A stretch of 64,000 bases of DNA from Dermanyssus gallinae (GCA_003439945.1 QVRM01004010.1:19935-83934), one strand, 5' to 3'. Counted from the first letter of the stretch, positions 33,180 through 44,468 are shown. Numbers and translations: made by a program. The notes: a model not told the origin generated them from the letters alone.

Positions 33180-34280
33180 AAGTCCGATGACCTCAAAAAC
33201 ATGGTTTGGTATAGCGTTGAACAAGTTTCAAGTGACGTCTTATGAGAGCTCGCCCTAAGCCTTCACAAGGCTCTACCTGGTTCGAGAATTGTTTTTCGTC
33301 GGTGTAAACCTTTCGGGCGAGCCAGCTCCACACATTCTTGATAATATTAAGATCAGGTGAGACTGCAGGCCAGCGTAGGATCTCAATGTGACGTTGCTTA
33401 AACCAGCTTCCGATCAGTCTGGCGTTATGAATCGGAGCGGTATCGTGTTAAAAAACGAAGTCTGGCCTTCCCATCAGCTTAAATTGCGGCAATTGCTCTT
33501 CTAGTAGATCCCAATAGTGCCTCGAATTAACACGATCGTCTAAAAACACAATCGACGACGTTTGTATGATACCCGACAGCGGACCAGGCCATCAATGAAC
33601 CGCCACCTGAGTGAAGTTTTGACTAAATTCGTTCTTCCTTGCGCACATCAAGGAAATAGTAGTTAATTCCATTTGGTAAAATAAAGTTAAACATTTATTC
33701 ATCCGAAAAGAGCACTCTGTGCCACTCAGAATTCCGTAACATCGTATCGTAGGCACTCAGTGGTCCTTGACATCATATCCTGGGCGCAGTCAAGACGAGC
33801 TTTGAGCGGTCAGCGGTCAATCGTGGTTTTTCTCTTGTGTTTTTTTTCTCGTGAGTTAGTGTGTCTTCCTGAGGAAGTTTTGCACATTGCGCATTTTCGC
33901 TTGCACAGAAGCCGCTGCCGCAACTGCCCTTGCCGAGAGCGCAAGTTCGACGCTCTCTTCAGAATTGCACGCTTGCTTTCTTCCGAAATGGCATTTGAAC
34001 GCCCGAAACTTTTTACAACGTAATTTTCACCTAAATTTACGAAGTTATTCAGTACCTGGGGACAACGCCCAATTCCAGAGGAAATTTCGCGATTAGAGGC
34101 CGACGTCCTTATAAGCCTTGATTTGGGCTGTTTCATCACGAGGCGCCGGCCTAAGCCCATCGTTTCAACACAGAAACAACTTCCGGCTAGAGGTCTGCCG
34201 TTTTCTCCATCGAGCCTAATTAATGTGTGTAACGTGGCAAAAGTTAAACAAAAAAAAGGGTGGCGGTTTTTTTTGTCACG

Positions 34281-34285
<5 letters not shown>
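33180..34285 (-). mobile_element. second Tc1/mariner-like element (degenerate)
   Basis: Ends match as imperfect inverted repeats of about 20 bp. The left is AAGTCCGATGACCTCAAAAA from 33180; the right is the reverse complement of AAGTCCGTGACAAAAAAA ending at 34285. TA flanks both sides (33178-33179, 34286-34287). At 1.1 kb and with a broken transposase it is non-autonomous. The right side again abuts a TA microsatellite. Confidence 0.75.
33240..34110 (-). pseudogene. Tc1/mariner transposase, degenerate
   Basis: The minus strand reads, with stops and shifts: NREISSGIGRCPQVLNNFV and a SNAISEESKRAILKRASN region (N-terminal HTH, near 33960-34110), then LFSDE (first Asp, near 33700), SGGGSLMAW, HDTAPIHNARLIGSW (second Asp) and SPDLNIIKNVWSWLARK. 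The position where the family has catalytic Glu in N-x-I-E-N-x-W is Lys here, so catalysis would be lost even if the frames were intact. Confidence 0.8.

Positions 34286-34316
<31 letters not shown>
34286..34316. repeat. (TA)n microsatellite
   Basis: TA tract at the right edge of the second Tc1-like element. Confidence 0.85.
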
Positions 34317-34320
<4 letters not shown>

Positions 34321-34526
34321 ATCCTGTCAAGAGTAGAATGTTGTATGTATAATCGTATTTTGAGTTCATAAAATGTATACAAATAATCTAGCATTCACTA
34401 CAACAACCTTAGAAATGATAATACAATATCGTCAACATAAATTGACAGAGCAGATCGTGTGAATATCATGTTTTTGTAGCGGATGGCCAAACTACTAAGA
34501 CCTTAGAACGCTAACGCCGAAAAAAA

Positions 34527-34542
34527 TATATATATATGTATG

Positions 34543-34591
<49 letters not shown>

Positions 34592-34592
34592 C
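34527..34592. repeat. (TA)n microsatellite with TG interruptions
   Basis: TA-rich run with three TATG interruptions. Confidence 0.85.
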
Positions 34593-34741
34593 CAAAGATT
34601 GTTTCAGTTCACATCCCCGCATGCAAAAAGTTTCCCGCTATCTCGGCGTGTCCCGCTGGAACTTGTTATGTAAAAATGTTTTCTCTCATTTGCGTGCTAC
34701 TCTGGATATTCTCACTAGTGTGAGGAACACTGGTTCAGTTA

Positions 34742-35102
34742 TCACATACTTGATTTTTTTTTCTTCTGCAGGCAGAACCGGCAGGTGCACAACTCGTACT
34801 TCTCGTGAAACGTTGCATTTGAACATACCAGGTAGTGATAACCATGCACTATGTACCTGGTGTATACGTGGCGATTCTCACATGCAGGCCAAAGGGGCAA
34901 GGTATTGAAAAACGTCCAAGCCACCGACCTTCCGTCTGGCCTGCTCGACTTTAGCTTCCCACTCCGAAATAAAACATTCGTAAGGTACTGTACGCGGCAT
35001 CTTCAGCCTTAGTCGGATTCTTTCAACAGCCGGTGGACAGCCTGACATGAGATACACAAAGCGGTTCCTTGCTCGGATAGGCAAGCAAAGCACTCGCTTC
35101 AT
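34742..35102 (-). pseudogene. LINE ORF2 C-terminal zinc region
   Basis: Two frames. 34878-35102 has KRVLCLPIRARNRFVYLMSG and SEWEAKVEQARR. 34742-34924 has HGYHYLVCSNATFHEKYELC and CTCRFC. They parallel HGYHHYMCLKGEC...CVCKFC at the left edge of the window. The frame change lies near 34900. Confidence 0.7.
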
Positions 35103-35198
35103 ATATAATGAAAAACACCTTTCAAGCTAGTTAAAGTTCGCCTTAGCTTGAGGTGGTTCCATACCCTGTCAAGACCATACATCAGCCCCAGAACAATC

Positions 35199-36407
35199 TT
35201 AAGCATAAAGAGCCTCACTGAGAAAACGGACAGTCTTCGGACATTGCCTACTTCCCCGTAAAGAGAGACAAGTGCCTTCCGTACTGTTTCGTTTATAAGC
35301 GCGTGGACGTCGTTCCTGTATAATGAGCCCGAAGGCCAAGATACTGGAAGGATTTAACAAATTCCAACGGTTGGCCGCAGCAACGTATAACGTCTCTGGC
35401 AGCCAATCGACCTCCACGCCTGAATTTCATGGCTTTGGTCTTCCTGGTGTTTATCTCAAGTCCCTTCGAGACAAGGAACGCCTCTATCATAGAGGTAATG
35501 CGCTTGATGGCACCTAGGTCGCGATGAGCGACCACGATATCATCTGCATACATCACCACCACGGCTTTTTGGTACTCCTGTCGGACGTAACCGACGAGAT
35601 CAGCAAGGAGAAGTGTAAACGAGACGCAGCTTAGCGGGTCTCCTTGCGGAGTTCCCACATTTTGCTTAATCTCTAATACACCCTGCTCACCGTCTACCAA
35701 CAAGGTGTCCTCCTCAAAGAAACTTGCTCTTACACTCAGGAGAGAGCCACCCACTCCTGCTCGTTGGAATGCTTCAACCAGCAGATAGCGAGGGGCTTTG
35801 TCAAAGGTTTTGACGCAGTCAATAAAGACTGCAGACAGATGACCTCTAGGTTGTGCCACAGCTTGCTCCATTTCTGACTGGAGAACGTGGATTGCATCAC
35901 GGGTGCCTCGGCCTCTCCTAAAGCCGAATTGCTCCGGTAGAAGTGCCTCTTCAGCCACGTGCTCAATCCGCCGAATAACCAATTTACAAAAAGTCTTCTT
36001 CAATGTACGTTCTGACGCCACTCCACGGTAGACATTTGGATCCTGTTTGTTATCACCATGCCTAGCCTTGAACAGAAGAGAAAGCCTGGCGACATCCAGA
36101 CTTTAGGCATCTTCTTTATAATTTCATTAAAGAAACTACAAAGAGTTTCTGCCAAGAGAGGAAATGACTGGATCCAATGCTCGTAGCATGCCTGAACGGG
36201 CCCTGAGCTCTTTCTCTTCGGGAGTGACCGTAGGACCTGGTACACCTCCTCCACTCCGAACGGCAGATTCATGCTGTGCTGCTCCAATGTAAGCGGATGC
36301 TGTACGATTGGAAATACGGCCGCAACGTCACGATTGAACATAAGATTAGTTACGTGGCTCTTTACCTGTCCGTCACTAAGCGGATTCACCGCCCTACGAG
36401 GTCGCAC
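35199..36407 (-). pseudogene. LINE reverse transcriptase domain
   Basis: 35293-36021 is open for 242 codons and holds PEQFGFRRGRGTRDA, VFIDCVKTFDKAPR (motif A), GTPQGDPLSCVSF (motif B), VMYADDIVVAHRD (motif C) and FKSFQYLGL. Upstream, 36000-36407 has LPKRKSSGPVQACYEHWIQS, the block before motif 1, in a shifted frame. Downstream, 35199-35417 continues the thumb. Catalytic residues are retained but the chain is broken at least twice. Confidence 0.8.
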
Positions 36408-36425
36408 GATGTAAGCTGAGGGCTC

Positions 36426-36911
36426 TCATTCTGCTCTTTTGAGCAGTTGTCGTTGCTCCTGCCTCGCGTGTTCCCTTTTATGATCATAGCAGAGTCTTAT
36501 ATAGGCCTTTCTACGCTCAAAGTAGTCCCGCCTAGCTTGCAGTGATGATGGTGCTCTGGCTCTTGCTTGGCGCCGGAGTCCGAGCACTTCACCGTGGGCG
36601 AGGTAGCAGGCTCGAGAGTACGATGGACGTGATCTCTTCGGCCATAACCTTTTCCACTTCACTGCACTTCTCATCCTCCTCTCCAGCTGGTCACAGGTAG
36701 TATCGATGTCAGGGCTTACCTCAAAACCGCCCACCGCTCTGTCCAAAAGAGATGGATTAATCTGTCTCATTGTAGACCAGCGCGGCGGATTATGTCGGTC
36801 TCGCCAAATACCGGGAACATCGACAACGGCCAACACTGGTTGGTGTTTTCGGGCCGCTTCATCGAGAACATCGAAGCTTTCAGTTTCACGGCTGACAAGA
36901 TTGTGAAACAA
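36426..36911 (-). pseudogene. LINE ORF2 linker between endonuclease and RT
   Basis: Open for 161 codons. Basic and Arg/Gln-rich (RRDYFERRKAYIRLC, EHARQEQRQLLKRAE), the usual character of the segment before RT in this clade. No catalytic motif. Confidence 0.6.
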
Positions 36912-37029
36912 CAGGTCGATGGTGCTGCTTCCATTGTGACTTAAATATTGTGACTAAGATGCTAAGTATAGTCTTGGCACGCATTTGCACATATTAGCAC
37001 AATATTTTTCATCACCTGAAGCAGCACCT

Positions 37030-37557
37030 CGCCTTTATCATCGTTGGCCCCACAATCGATTCTGGCATTGAAGTCACCGCCGACGATAGTTGGCATGGTC
37101 AGGTTTAACTTGAAAGTCCAAAGCTTACCGTCTCAGCAACCACCGCAGAATCGGATGTGGGTGGGAAATAGAATACAGCGACGTGTACCCTCCCAGAGGA
37201 GAGCACCACGCAGTATTCATCTTTCCTGACGCATTGCATCGGTGGTAAGCGTTTATGTAGGTAGATAGATAACCCACCCACAGGTCTTCCCCGACCTCCC
37301 GCAGGTAAGACAGCCAGCTGGTGAAAGCCCCGCATATCACTGATATGCAGTTCGTCCCGCTGAAATGTCTCCGTGAGGAGTGCAATGTCAACCAACTTAA
37401 ACATGTCATCACGTGCAAGATCCATTGCCGCCTTAAGTCCCTCACAATTCCAGAGAAGCACTCGTAGAGGTATGTTTGCCACTACGCAACAGTTTTTTGC
37501 AACAGTTTGCGTAATATTCGTCACGCACCACCACACAGAACACAGCATCACTACCAT
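37030..37557 (-). pseudogene. APE-type endonuclease, N-terminal part
   Basis: Motifs in order on the minus strand: LRVLLWNCEGLKAA, DIALLTETF (catalytic Glu), GRPVGGLSIYLHKRL, a VVLSSGRVHVAVFYFPPTSD block and, after a small deletion that shifts the frame near 37110, MPTIVGGDFNARIDC. A copy of the last 160 bp lies inverted at 40785-40942. Confidence 0.75.
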
Positions 37558-38426
37558 GTGTATGTAGCTTCCAAACTGCTTTCACAGTTATGCCCTTGCC
37601 AGTAAGCCAGGCCTGCAGCCCGACCGCCGATGTCTTCTGCGCCAATCGTGCCACTCTCAAGGCGCAGATCTTCGCTGGTCTAGCATAGACTTCCAATCCG
37701 CCTATGCCATCTGTTGCACTACCGCGCTGCATTCGATGTTTTGTTTTGTTGTCTCGTCGCTTACGAACCACAACAAAACCATCGTCGTCTGCCTTCTCCT
37801 CCGGACGTGGGCCAGCTGGATCTGCTGTCGGCGTTGTTGTTACCGCAGCTGGTGACGCCGCTGTACCGTTCCATCTCCACAACAGCGCCGTTCAAGTTGC
37901 CACTGTCGTTACTCAACTCTGCAGACGCCAAGCTTCTCTTGGCGCCTGCGCGGTTGTTTTTGCTGGTCTCTCCAGCCAGCTCTCTCGTCTTTGGCTCGGT
38001 CACGTCACCTCCTTCTCTGCTGTCTGCTAGCCTGGCTTTCTTGTTTTTCCGCGTTGTCCGCGTTCCGCCGCTTTTCTCCACGCTAATTTTGTCACTTAGC
38101 GTGGAGTTCAAACCCCCTGTAAGCGTAAGGGGTGCGGCAAACTGTTCCTGCGGGATTGCCTCGATTTTGGCAACCCGCTCCTGTAGTGCCGTGTGTGCTA
38201 ACCACAGTTTCACAAAGTTCCACTGTAGCTCGCTCAATCGGCCGCACAACGTACCGTGAGTTGATTCCTGGGTGTCACAGACTCCACACGGAGCCGAGTG
38301 CGCATCCTCGGGGAGCACGGGGTTGAGACAACCCCCGTGAAACACTTTTGAGCAGCCTTGGCTGCACACAACCAGTTGTTCACCCGTTTTTAACGGGAGC
38401 GCACACTTCGAACATCCGAACATCAC
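37442..38426 (-). pseudogene. LINE ORF1 with N-terminal PHD-like finger
   Basis: The first 221 codons (37761-38426) start with CSKCALPL...VCSQGCSKVFHGGC...CGVC, the C4HC3 spacing of a PHD-type finger, followed by a polar low-complexity region. The next frame (37442-37882) has DDDGFVVVRKRRDNK and an IKC-like ARPAKICALRVARLA...WLTGKGITVKAVWK segment, probably an RRM-like ORF1 core. A frameshift near 37800-37880 separates them. PHD-bearing ORF1 proteins are known in CR1/L2-type LINEs. Confidence 0.7.
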
Positions 38427-38500
38427 GACTGCTAGCAGACAACTTATCTACTCTACAATAATTAGCACACTCAAAAACAAGCGATACTACTTAGTGAAGC

Positions 38501-38512
38501 AGTGGAAAAGCA
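38501..38512. repeat. target-site duplication, left copy (plus-strand R1-like LINE)
   Basis: AGTGGAAAAGCA, repeated exactly at 40708-40719 after the poly(A). Confidence 0.8.
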
Positions 38513-39965
38513 TCTAGAGAAACTTCGGGAGAAAGTCAGAGCAAGAGGTCAAATGCTTCTAAATGAAGGACAAGAAATCCATCCAGAGGCGGTAACGGCA
38601 ATGATGGCAGACGTCTGTGAACTGGCGTCTACCGGTAGAGGGAGGATTTCACACAAAAATCCCCCAAAATACTGGTGGACACCAAAAGTCTCAGCTACCA
38701 GGAGATCGTGTACCAAGGCCAGACGAGCACTTGCCAGAGCAAGGACAAAGGGAAGAAGCACCGAAGAGGCGTGGGAGAGACTCAAAGATGCGAGGAAGAA
38801 GCTTAGAAGGGCAATTAACAAGAGCAGAAGCGACGGCTGGAAAGAACTCGGCGAGAAGGTCGAAGATGACGTATGGGGTCAACCCTACAAAATCGTCATG
38901 GACAAGCTAAGGAAGTCTACGCCAGCACTGCCAAAAGACCTGGTTGAAGCGTCAGTGAGGAGGCTCTTCCCGACTCATGCCGAACCCAACCGTCCGGTGG
39001 GAACCGGGAGCGGGGAGCTCATTCCCCTAACCTCACCCGAGGAAATAAAAGCGGTGATTGAGCGCCTTCCGAAAGGAAAAGCGCCCGGGCCAGACGGAGT
39101 CCCTGCAGAGGCCATCAAAATTCTTCTGCAGGAGAAACCAGAGGTCTTTAAGAGAATCGCAGACAAGATTTGGACCGAAGGACAGTACCCGAAGGAGTGG
39201 AAGAAAGCCATCTTGGCCCTCATCAGGAAACCCGGGAAGCCTCACACGGACCCAGGGGGATACAGACCAATATGCCTCCTGGACACGATAGGCAAGGCTT
39301 TCGAAATAATGGTTAACATGAGGTTGACAGCGGAGCTCGAGGACAAGGGGGCTTTGGCAGACTCACAGTACGGCTTCCGTAAGAGGAGATCTACAGAAAT
39401 GGCTGTCGAAAAAGTTTTACAAGAGGCCCAAAGACAGAAGGAGAAAAATCAGTGGTCCAGAGAGCTGTGTCTTGTCGTCTTACTAGACGTACGGAACGCC
39501 TTTAACTCAATGCCCTGGCAAGTCATCATAGACGTCATGAGGGATGTTCAGATCTCGAAGTACCTCCAAAGACTGGTTGCTTCATACTTAAAGGACAGGG
39601 TGGTAATTTACGGAGAAGCGGAGTTTCCCATGTCAGCTGGGTTTCCCCAGGGGTCCATCCTGGGCCCGCTTCTCTGGAACATGGCATGCAACGGAGTGTT
39701 GAACATAGTTCAAATGGTAGGAGTGCAGACGATCGCATACGCCGACGATCTGGCCATCATGGTCACAGCCCGGGACCCGTGCCTTTTGGAGTGGAGGGCC
39801 CAACAAGCGCTTAACCAGGTGGAAAGGTGGATGCAACAGCACGGGTTGGAACTAGCAACTAGCAGGCAAGCGACGACTTCTCGCGAGAGTGGCCGAGTCC
39901 ATAGTCCTTTACGCTGCGCCAGTCTGGGGACCCATCGCGATGAAAAAGAAACGAAACCGCGCTAA
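38513..39965 (+). pseudogene. R1-clade reverse transcriptase (5'-truncated)
   Basis: Open for about 480 codons from the truncation point; the first few codons before it are target DNA. RT blocks: LPKGKAPGPDGVPAEAIKI, GYRPICLLDTIGKAFE, QYGFRKRRSTEMAVEKV, VVLLDVRNAFNSMPWQ (motif A), AGFPQGSILGPLLWNM (motif B) and IAYADDLAIMVTARD (motif C). After GLELA at about 39857 the sequence jumps to the RRLLARVAESIVLYAAP region. Compared with the copy at 21-24 kb, about 75-80 codons are missing at a tandem ACTAGCA-ACTAGCA junction, and the frame changes there. Confidence 0.88.
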
Positions 39966-40707
39966 GCTGCTGAAAGTACAGAGAAAGATGGCGATAAGGG
40001 TAATAAGAGCATACAGGACAGTAGAGACCATGGCCGCTATAGCCTTGGCTGGGCTCATTCCCTGGCCAATGCTAATAGACGAGAGGCGTCGACGGAAAGA
40101 AGACCCCAGCCGAGGAAAGCAAGAACACCGGCAAGAAACGCTTCGAAAATGGCAGCAGGAATGGAGCAACATGCCAGGCAATGCTCCGGGAGCGTGGACC
40201 AGGCACCTCTTCCCGGACCTGACCATATGGCTTAACAGGGGCCACGGGGAGACAACGTACTACCTGACACAAGTCCTGACGGGCCATGGCTGCTTCCAGG
40301 CGTACCTCTGCAAGATTAAGATCGCGCAAGACCCAAAGTGCGTAACATGCGAGACGGGAGAGGTGGACGATGTCACGCACACAGTATGCTTCTGCCCAGC
40401 CCTCGAAGAACAACGAACATCGGCGAACATCTTCTGGAGCGGGACTAGAGCAGTGGACGAACTAATTGCAAGGATGTGCGAGGATGAGAAAATGTGGATA
40501 CGGGGAGCACAGATGATCGAGAAGATCATGCAGAGGAAAGTGGACCTGGAGTATGATAGGAAACGAAGGGAGAGAGAGAGAGAGGGAGCTGACCATCATA
40601 CCTACAACTACACCAACAAACCGCGATGTAAAGTGAAAAACATTTCCGCTGGTTTCAAAATAAAGTTGCCGCGCCACCAGGGTGGCCGGTCCAATAAACA
40701 AAAAAAA
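39889..40707 (+). pseudogene. R1-clade ORF2 C-terminal part
   Basis: Continues in the new frame: SIVLYAAPVWGP, KMAIRVIRAYRTVETMAA, LTGHGCFQAYLCKIK and the zinc motif CVTCETGEVDDVTHTVCFC. It then runs through a GAGAGAGAGAGA tract near 40570 and reads on past the poly(A) into flanking DNA. The native stop has been lost, most easily by a length change in the (GA)n tract. Confidence 0.8.
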
Positions 40708-40715
40708 AGTGGAAA

Positions 40716-40945
40716 AGCACCATGCATCAGGTAAAATGCGACGCCATAATCGGAGCAGGTTACGCTTTTCGGAGGCTGCGGTGGTGCTCTCCTCAGGAAG
40801 GGTAAACGTCGCTCTATTCTATTTCCCACCCACATTCGATTCTGCGGAGGTTGCTGAAACGGTGAGCTTTGGACTTTCAGAGTTAAATCTGACCATGCCA
40901 ACTATCGTCGGCGGTGATTTCAATGCCAGAATCGATTGTTAATGT
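40716..40945 (+). pseudogene. inverted fragment of the PHD-type LINE endonuclease
   Basis: The plus strand reads VVLSSGRVNVALFYFPPTFD, AETVSFGLSELNLTMPTIV and GGDFNARIDC, about 90 percent identical by eye to the minus-strand segment 37045-37208. It retains the four bases deleted in that copy. The sequence ends abruptly at 40942. Confidence 0.75.
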
Positions 40946-42309
40946 AGTGAATGAATAGTTAATGTAGTGTCGTGCACTTTTTATTTGTAAATACATTTTG
41001 TGGCGCAAGAAGGGACTAACTGCCGTCGTAGGTGGCTTCCGCATGCACATGAGGAGACGACCGTTTTTCGTCGAGAGTAAGAGGCTCACAGCACAAGAAT
41101 GCCGTGGTGCCCGTGCATGCGTATTGCAGTTTTTAGAGCTTGTCGATAAGACCAGCATTTTCACAAGACAAAAGCCAGTCAATTGGCTCGCTAATATGAG
41201 TGCCAATTTTAACTGCAAACTGCGTTTCGTAGTCCATATTGGCTTGGCGGATGGCCAGCGATGAGCGCCTGCAAATCGAAGCTGTACCTACGTATTCTAT
41301 GCGTAGTCACGTTCTCCTTGCAGAAGTACATAAACTCTAAATGATAGAGAATATAATCTAACTATGATAAGTTTATAACACACCTGCTCACATAACGAGT
41401 AATAATAGTAAAGAGAGTTTCATATAATGTTATAATAATTCATTCGTCTTGTGTAAGATAGTAGTATTGTATCGAAGTCGTATTTTATATTAACAGTCAG
41501 CAGTCCTGATCATGCAGGCGTTATTGCCATAAATTGCGTTAGTGCTAGGGTCCCCGCAAGCTCATTCAATTCTGTATTCAGGCTCAATTAGGGACGCGTT
41601 CCCCGGTGTGACACTGTAATGATTCAGTATATTAAGTTTATAACCCAGCTCACTAACCACTAATCTAAAATGGATAGGTTCAGCCAAAATATTCGTTTGT
41701 TGGCAGGTGAGCGTGACTCATGGACATCACTGGTCGGCCACACAAGAATGAATTTCTAGCGTCGATGACGCGCCACTTAACTACTTTCTGGTGTCACGTG
41801 CAAAAATGTCTCTACACTACACCGGGTATTATCTCCGACATAGCGGAACGTATGCGGGGCACCATACTGATTTGGATGTCCAAAGTAGAAGTAGACTGGA
41901 TTGACTCAAATTGGGAGCCCGGTTGGTTCGTGACTTCTTCGTCGCCACTAAAGTGCAATTGAAGTGGATACACGATACACGTATAAGGATAGTCTACTAT
42001 GCCAGCAGTTTGTACCTAGTTTCGAACGTAGGATTGCTTTGGAATGTTATCCATGTTCCCGAACGTCCCCAACATTCGGACTTACCCATGTACAATAGTA
42101 ATAATAATGACGCAGGATGACTTTAAAGGTATAATAATTATATATTCTTGGCGCTTGCCTCATGTGAATAAAAATAACATGCGTTTGAACCACCAAGTTT
42201 TTCAATAGGCTACGAAAGCCGTAATATTTGAAGGGTTACAGATCTTGCCTCAGCCTGCTATGCTGCATCGTTAAATAATTTTAGAGCTGTGAAGAACCTA
42301 CCACTTAGT
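40946..42309. other. no recognised gene
   Basis: Unassigned AT-rich DNA with short frames only. Confidence 0.5.
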
Positions 42310-42500
42310 GCCTATTGCTTGGATCCACCAAGTCTACCTACCACTGGGATGTATTGGTACCGTGAAGTTTTTGAGGATATCACAAGGCGTACGGAGGATA
42401 TTACGGGCGAACGACGTAAATCGATTTTTGTGAAGCAGATTATGTCAAAAGCTGTATGCAAAGAAAACGTGGTATCTATTATAGCCACTATGGGCTAACG
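42310..42500 (+). pseudogene. RLE-type LINE C-terminal fragment, plus strand
   Basis: The plus strand reads FEDITRRTEDITGERRKSIF and VKQIMSKAVCKENVVSIIA. It aligns with the end of the minus-strand family at 60.2 kb (ISELGQRITDLTGNRREGEF, LRQLLSLAVCRGNAGCIVG). It is isolated from any RT and has no (AAT)n tail after it. Confidence 0.65.
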
Positions 42501-43334
42501 CGAAATTAACAGAGAAAACGCCCATTTATCATAATTGTAAACATTAAATGCTGAATATTGTAATATTGACTAATGCTTAGTCAGTATTACTGTTATTGTA
42601 ATTATTAATATTCAGCACGAGGGCCGTATCTAACTTGGATCACAACTCAGTCAAGTCAGCATGTGCAGCGGAGCAAGTAGAAACTGTGGAACATCTTCGT
42701 AATCATTCTTCATAATTTTTTTTTACCTATCGCAACGGAGACCCTAAAACCAAGCCATAAAAGAAGTGATTTAGAAAGCCAAAAATTTGACTAAGCGCAT
42801 TCAGGAGACCACATGACACTGAGGGGCGTGCAAGGCACAATTTTGGAAACCGTTATTTTCTTGGCGCTCTACAGGGGGGACACGGCTTACATTGAGGATC
42901 CATAGGCTGAGCTAGTAAACAATGAACAAAAGCAGACGTTCAAACCTTACAATTATATTAATCGTACTAGCTCATCCAACGAGTCGGCAACGCGCTGAAC
43001 CATTCTACCGGAGGCATTCGAGATACTGAATATCTGCATCAAATTACCATCGCCAGACATGCAGCGCGATCACGCCGCTTCTATGTATGGGGAATCCTGA
43101 CATATTGGGCAAAGCCAAACCTGGGTGACAAATGATTTGTTTTTATTTCTGAATTGTTCAGACCTTGCGCACACGTTCACAGGGAGACGTGTCATCTCGA
43201 GTATGACATCTAAATAAATGCATTTTTAAGAAAATATATTTATTATTTAAGTTTATGGTTACAGGGAAATGCGACAGGTTACAGGGATCGGGTAATGTGC
43301 ATGTGATATGTAATCATAATCAAAATGTAGCACG
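42501..43334. other. no recognised gene
   Basis: Nothing supported on either strand. Confidence 0.5.
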
Positions 43335-43500
43335 TGCGGTGGCGGAATGGTAAGCAGAGTAGTAAAATCTCGACGTCGACATTTGGCCGTGGCTGGAGCC
43401 CCGGCCACTCGAGATCTAAGAGGAGCAGCATTCGTGTGTACGCGCAGAAAAATAAAAAGCAGATAGCAGAGAGGAAGAGAGCTAGCTTCAGACAGCTCGC
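43335..43500 (+). repeat. putative tRNA-derived SINE copy (plus)
   Basis: It starts GGTGGCGGAATGGTAAGCAG, close to a pol III A box of the Leu/Ser type, then a weak B-box-like GGCTGGAGCCCC. The CACTCGAGATCTAAGAGGAG and CATTCGTGTGTACGC blocks that follow match the minus-strand copy at 29180-29340. Confidence 0.5.
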
Positions 43501-43677
43501 TCCATTTATGGATTTGGCTTTGGCGTTATTCTTGGCGTTCGCCAAGAAACTTTGACAAATGCCTCTCTCATCTGGTCATGTCTGCCCGCATGTCTGGGCC
43601 CTTTTTAGAGGCTCTGCCACCGCCCAGCTTGGCTGACTGGCGGGCTGGGCCGGGCTTCCTTCGACAGGCCCTAAAGT

Positions 43678-43727
43678 CTCCGGCAGGCTCCGAACGGCTC
43701 CGGCAGGCTCCGAACGGCTCCGACGCC
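43678..43727. repeat. 20-bp tandem repeat, 2.5 copies
   Basis: The unit CTCCGGCAGGCTCCGAACGG at 43678 and 43698, then a partial third copy. Confidence 0.85.
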
Positions 43728-44428
43728 GAATTCATTCAGCCGACTGAGGCAGGCGAATTGAAAGAAGAAGGTTGCGATAGGACGACGCTCTGTGTGAAAA
43801 TGGAGAGGAACAGACGGCCCTGATGACGGCGCTATTGGAACGACGCTGGCAGGCTAGAAGGAATGCTTTGGCTATTCGGAAATGACTGCAAATTTAGCCT
43901 GAGACTGATTTCTTTTTTTTTTCGCCGAGTGAGTGTTCGACCCCCAGTCAGAAAGATAGGGATGGGATTGCAAGAATCATCTTACCCGGCCCAGACCTGT
44001 GAGTTCTTCTTGCTCCGTGCTCTTGTCTGGCGCCGCACACTTTTAGCACACACAGGCACGCGCCCTTTGGCTGTAAAACATCGAACCTCAGCATAGTGCC
44101 TATTCTTCGAAGGAAGCAAGCGAATAATTTATAGGGCACGGTAAATCTGCTGCACGGAAAACGTTATTTGCCAACGGCTAGCCCAATATGGACTAGCTTA
44201 GCTAACCTTCCAACAACTGCCTGAGGCTGCAATGGCGGCGTATGGCACAAAACAATCTCGGCCTATCTGACGGGACAATAGTGCTGGATCGAGACTGTGC
44301 AGAGTATATTCGTATACCATAACACGCAACACATAATAAACGCCGTCACTATTTGTACAATAACGTGTGCGAAACGATATAGCGTATTATTTTGAAATAT
44401 AGACGTGAGTACAGTAAATAAACTGTAT

Positions 44429-44468
<40 letters not shown>

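Larger units (their letters stand above)
34742..38426 (-). mobile_element. APE-type LINE with PHD-type ORF1, broken
   Basis: A collinear but interrupted minus-strand LINE: ORF1 with PHD finger (37442-38426), endonuclease start (37030-37480), linker (36426-36911), RT (35293-36407) and zinc tail (34742-35102). Numerous frameshifts separate the parts and part of the endonuclease is missing between 36911 and 37030. The RT and tail match the clade at 1-1.9 kb. The 3' end is not clearly defined. Confidence 0.8.
38513..40707 (+). mobile_element. 5'-truncated R1-clade LINE insertion
   Basis: 2.2 kb, plus strand, bounded by the 12-bp duplication and ending in AATAAACAAAAAAAA. ORF1 and the whole endonuclease are absent, as usual for incomplete reverse transcription. 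It lies between the PHD-type LINE and an inverted fragment of that same LINE family. An internal deletion and a missing stop make it inactive. Confidence 0.85.
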
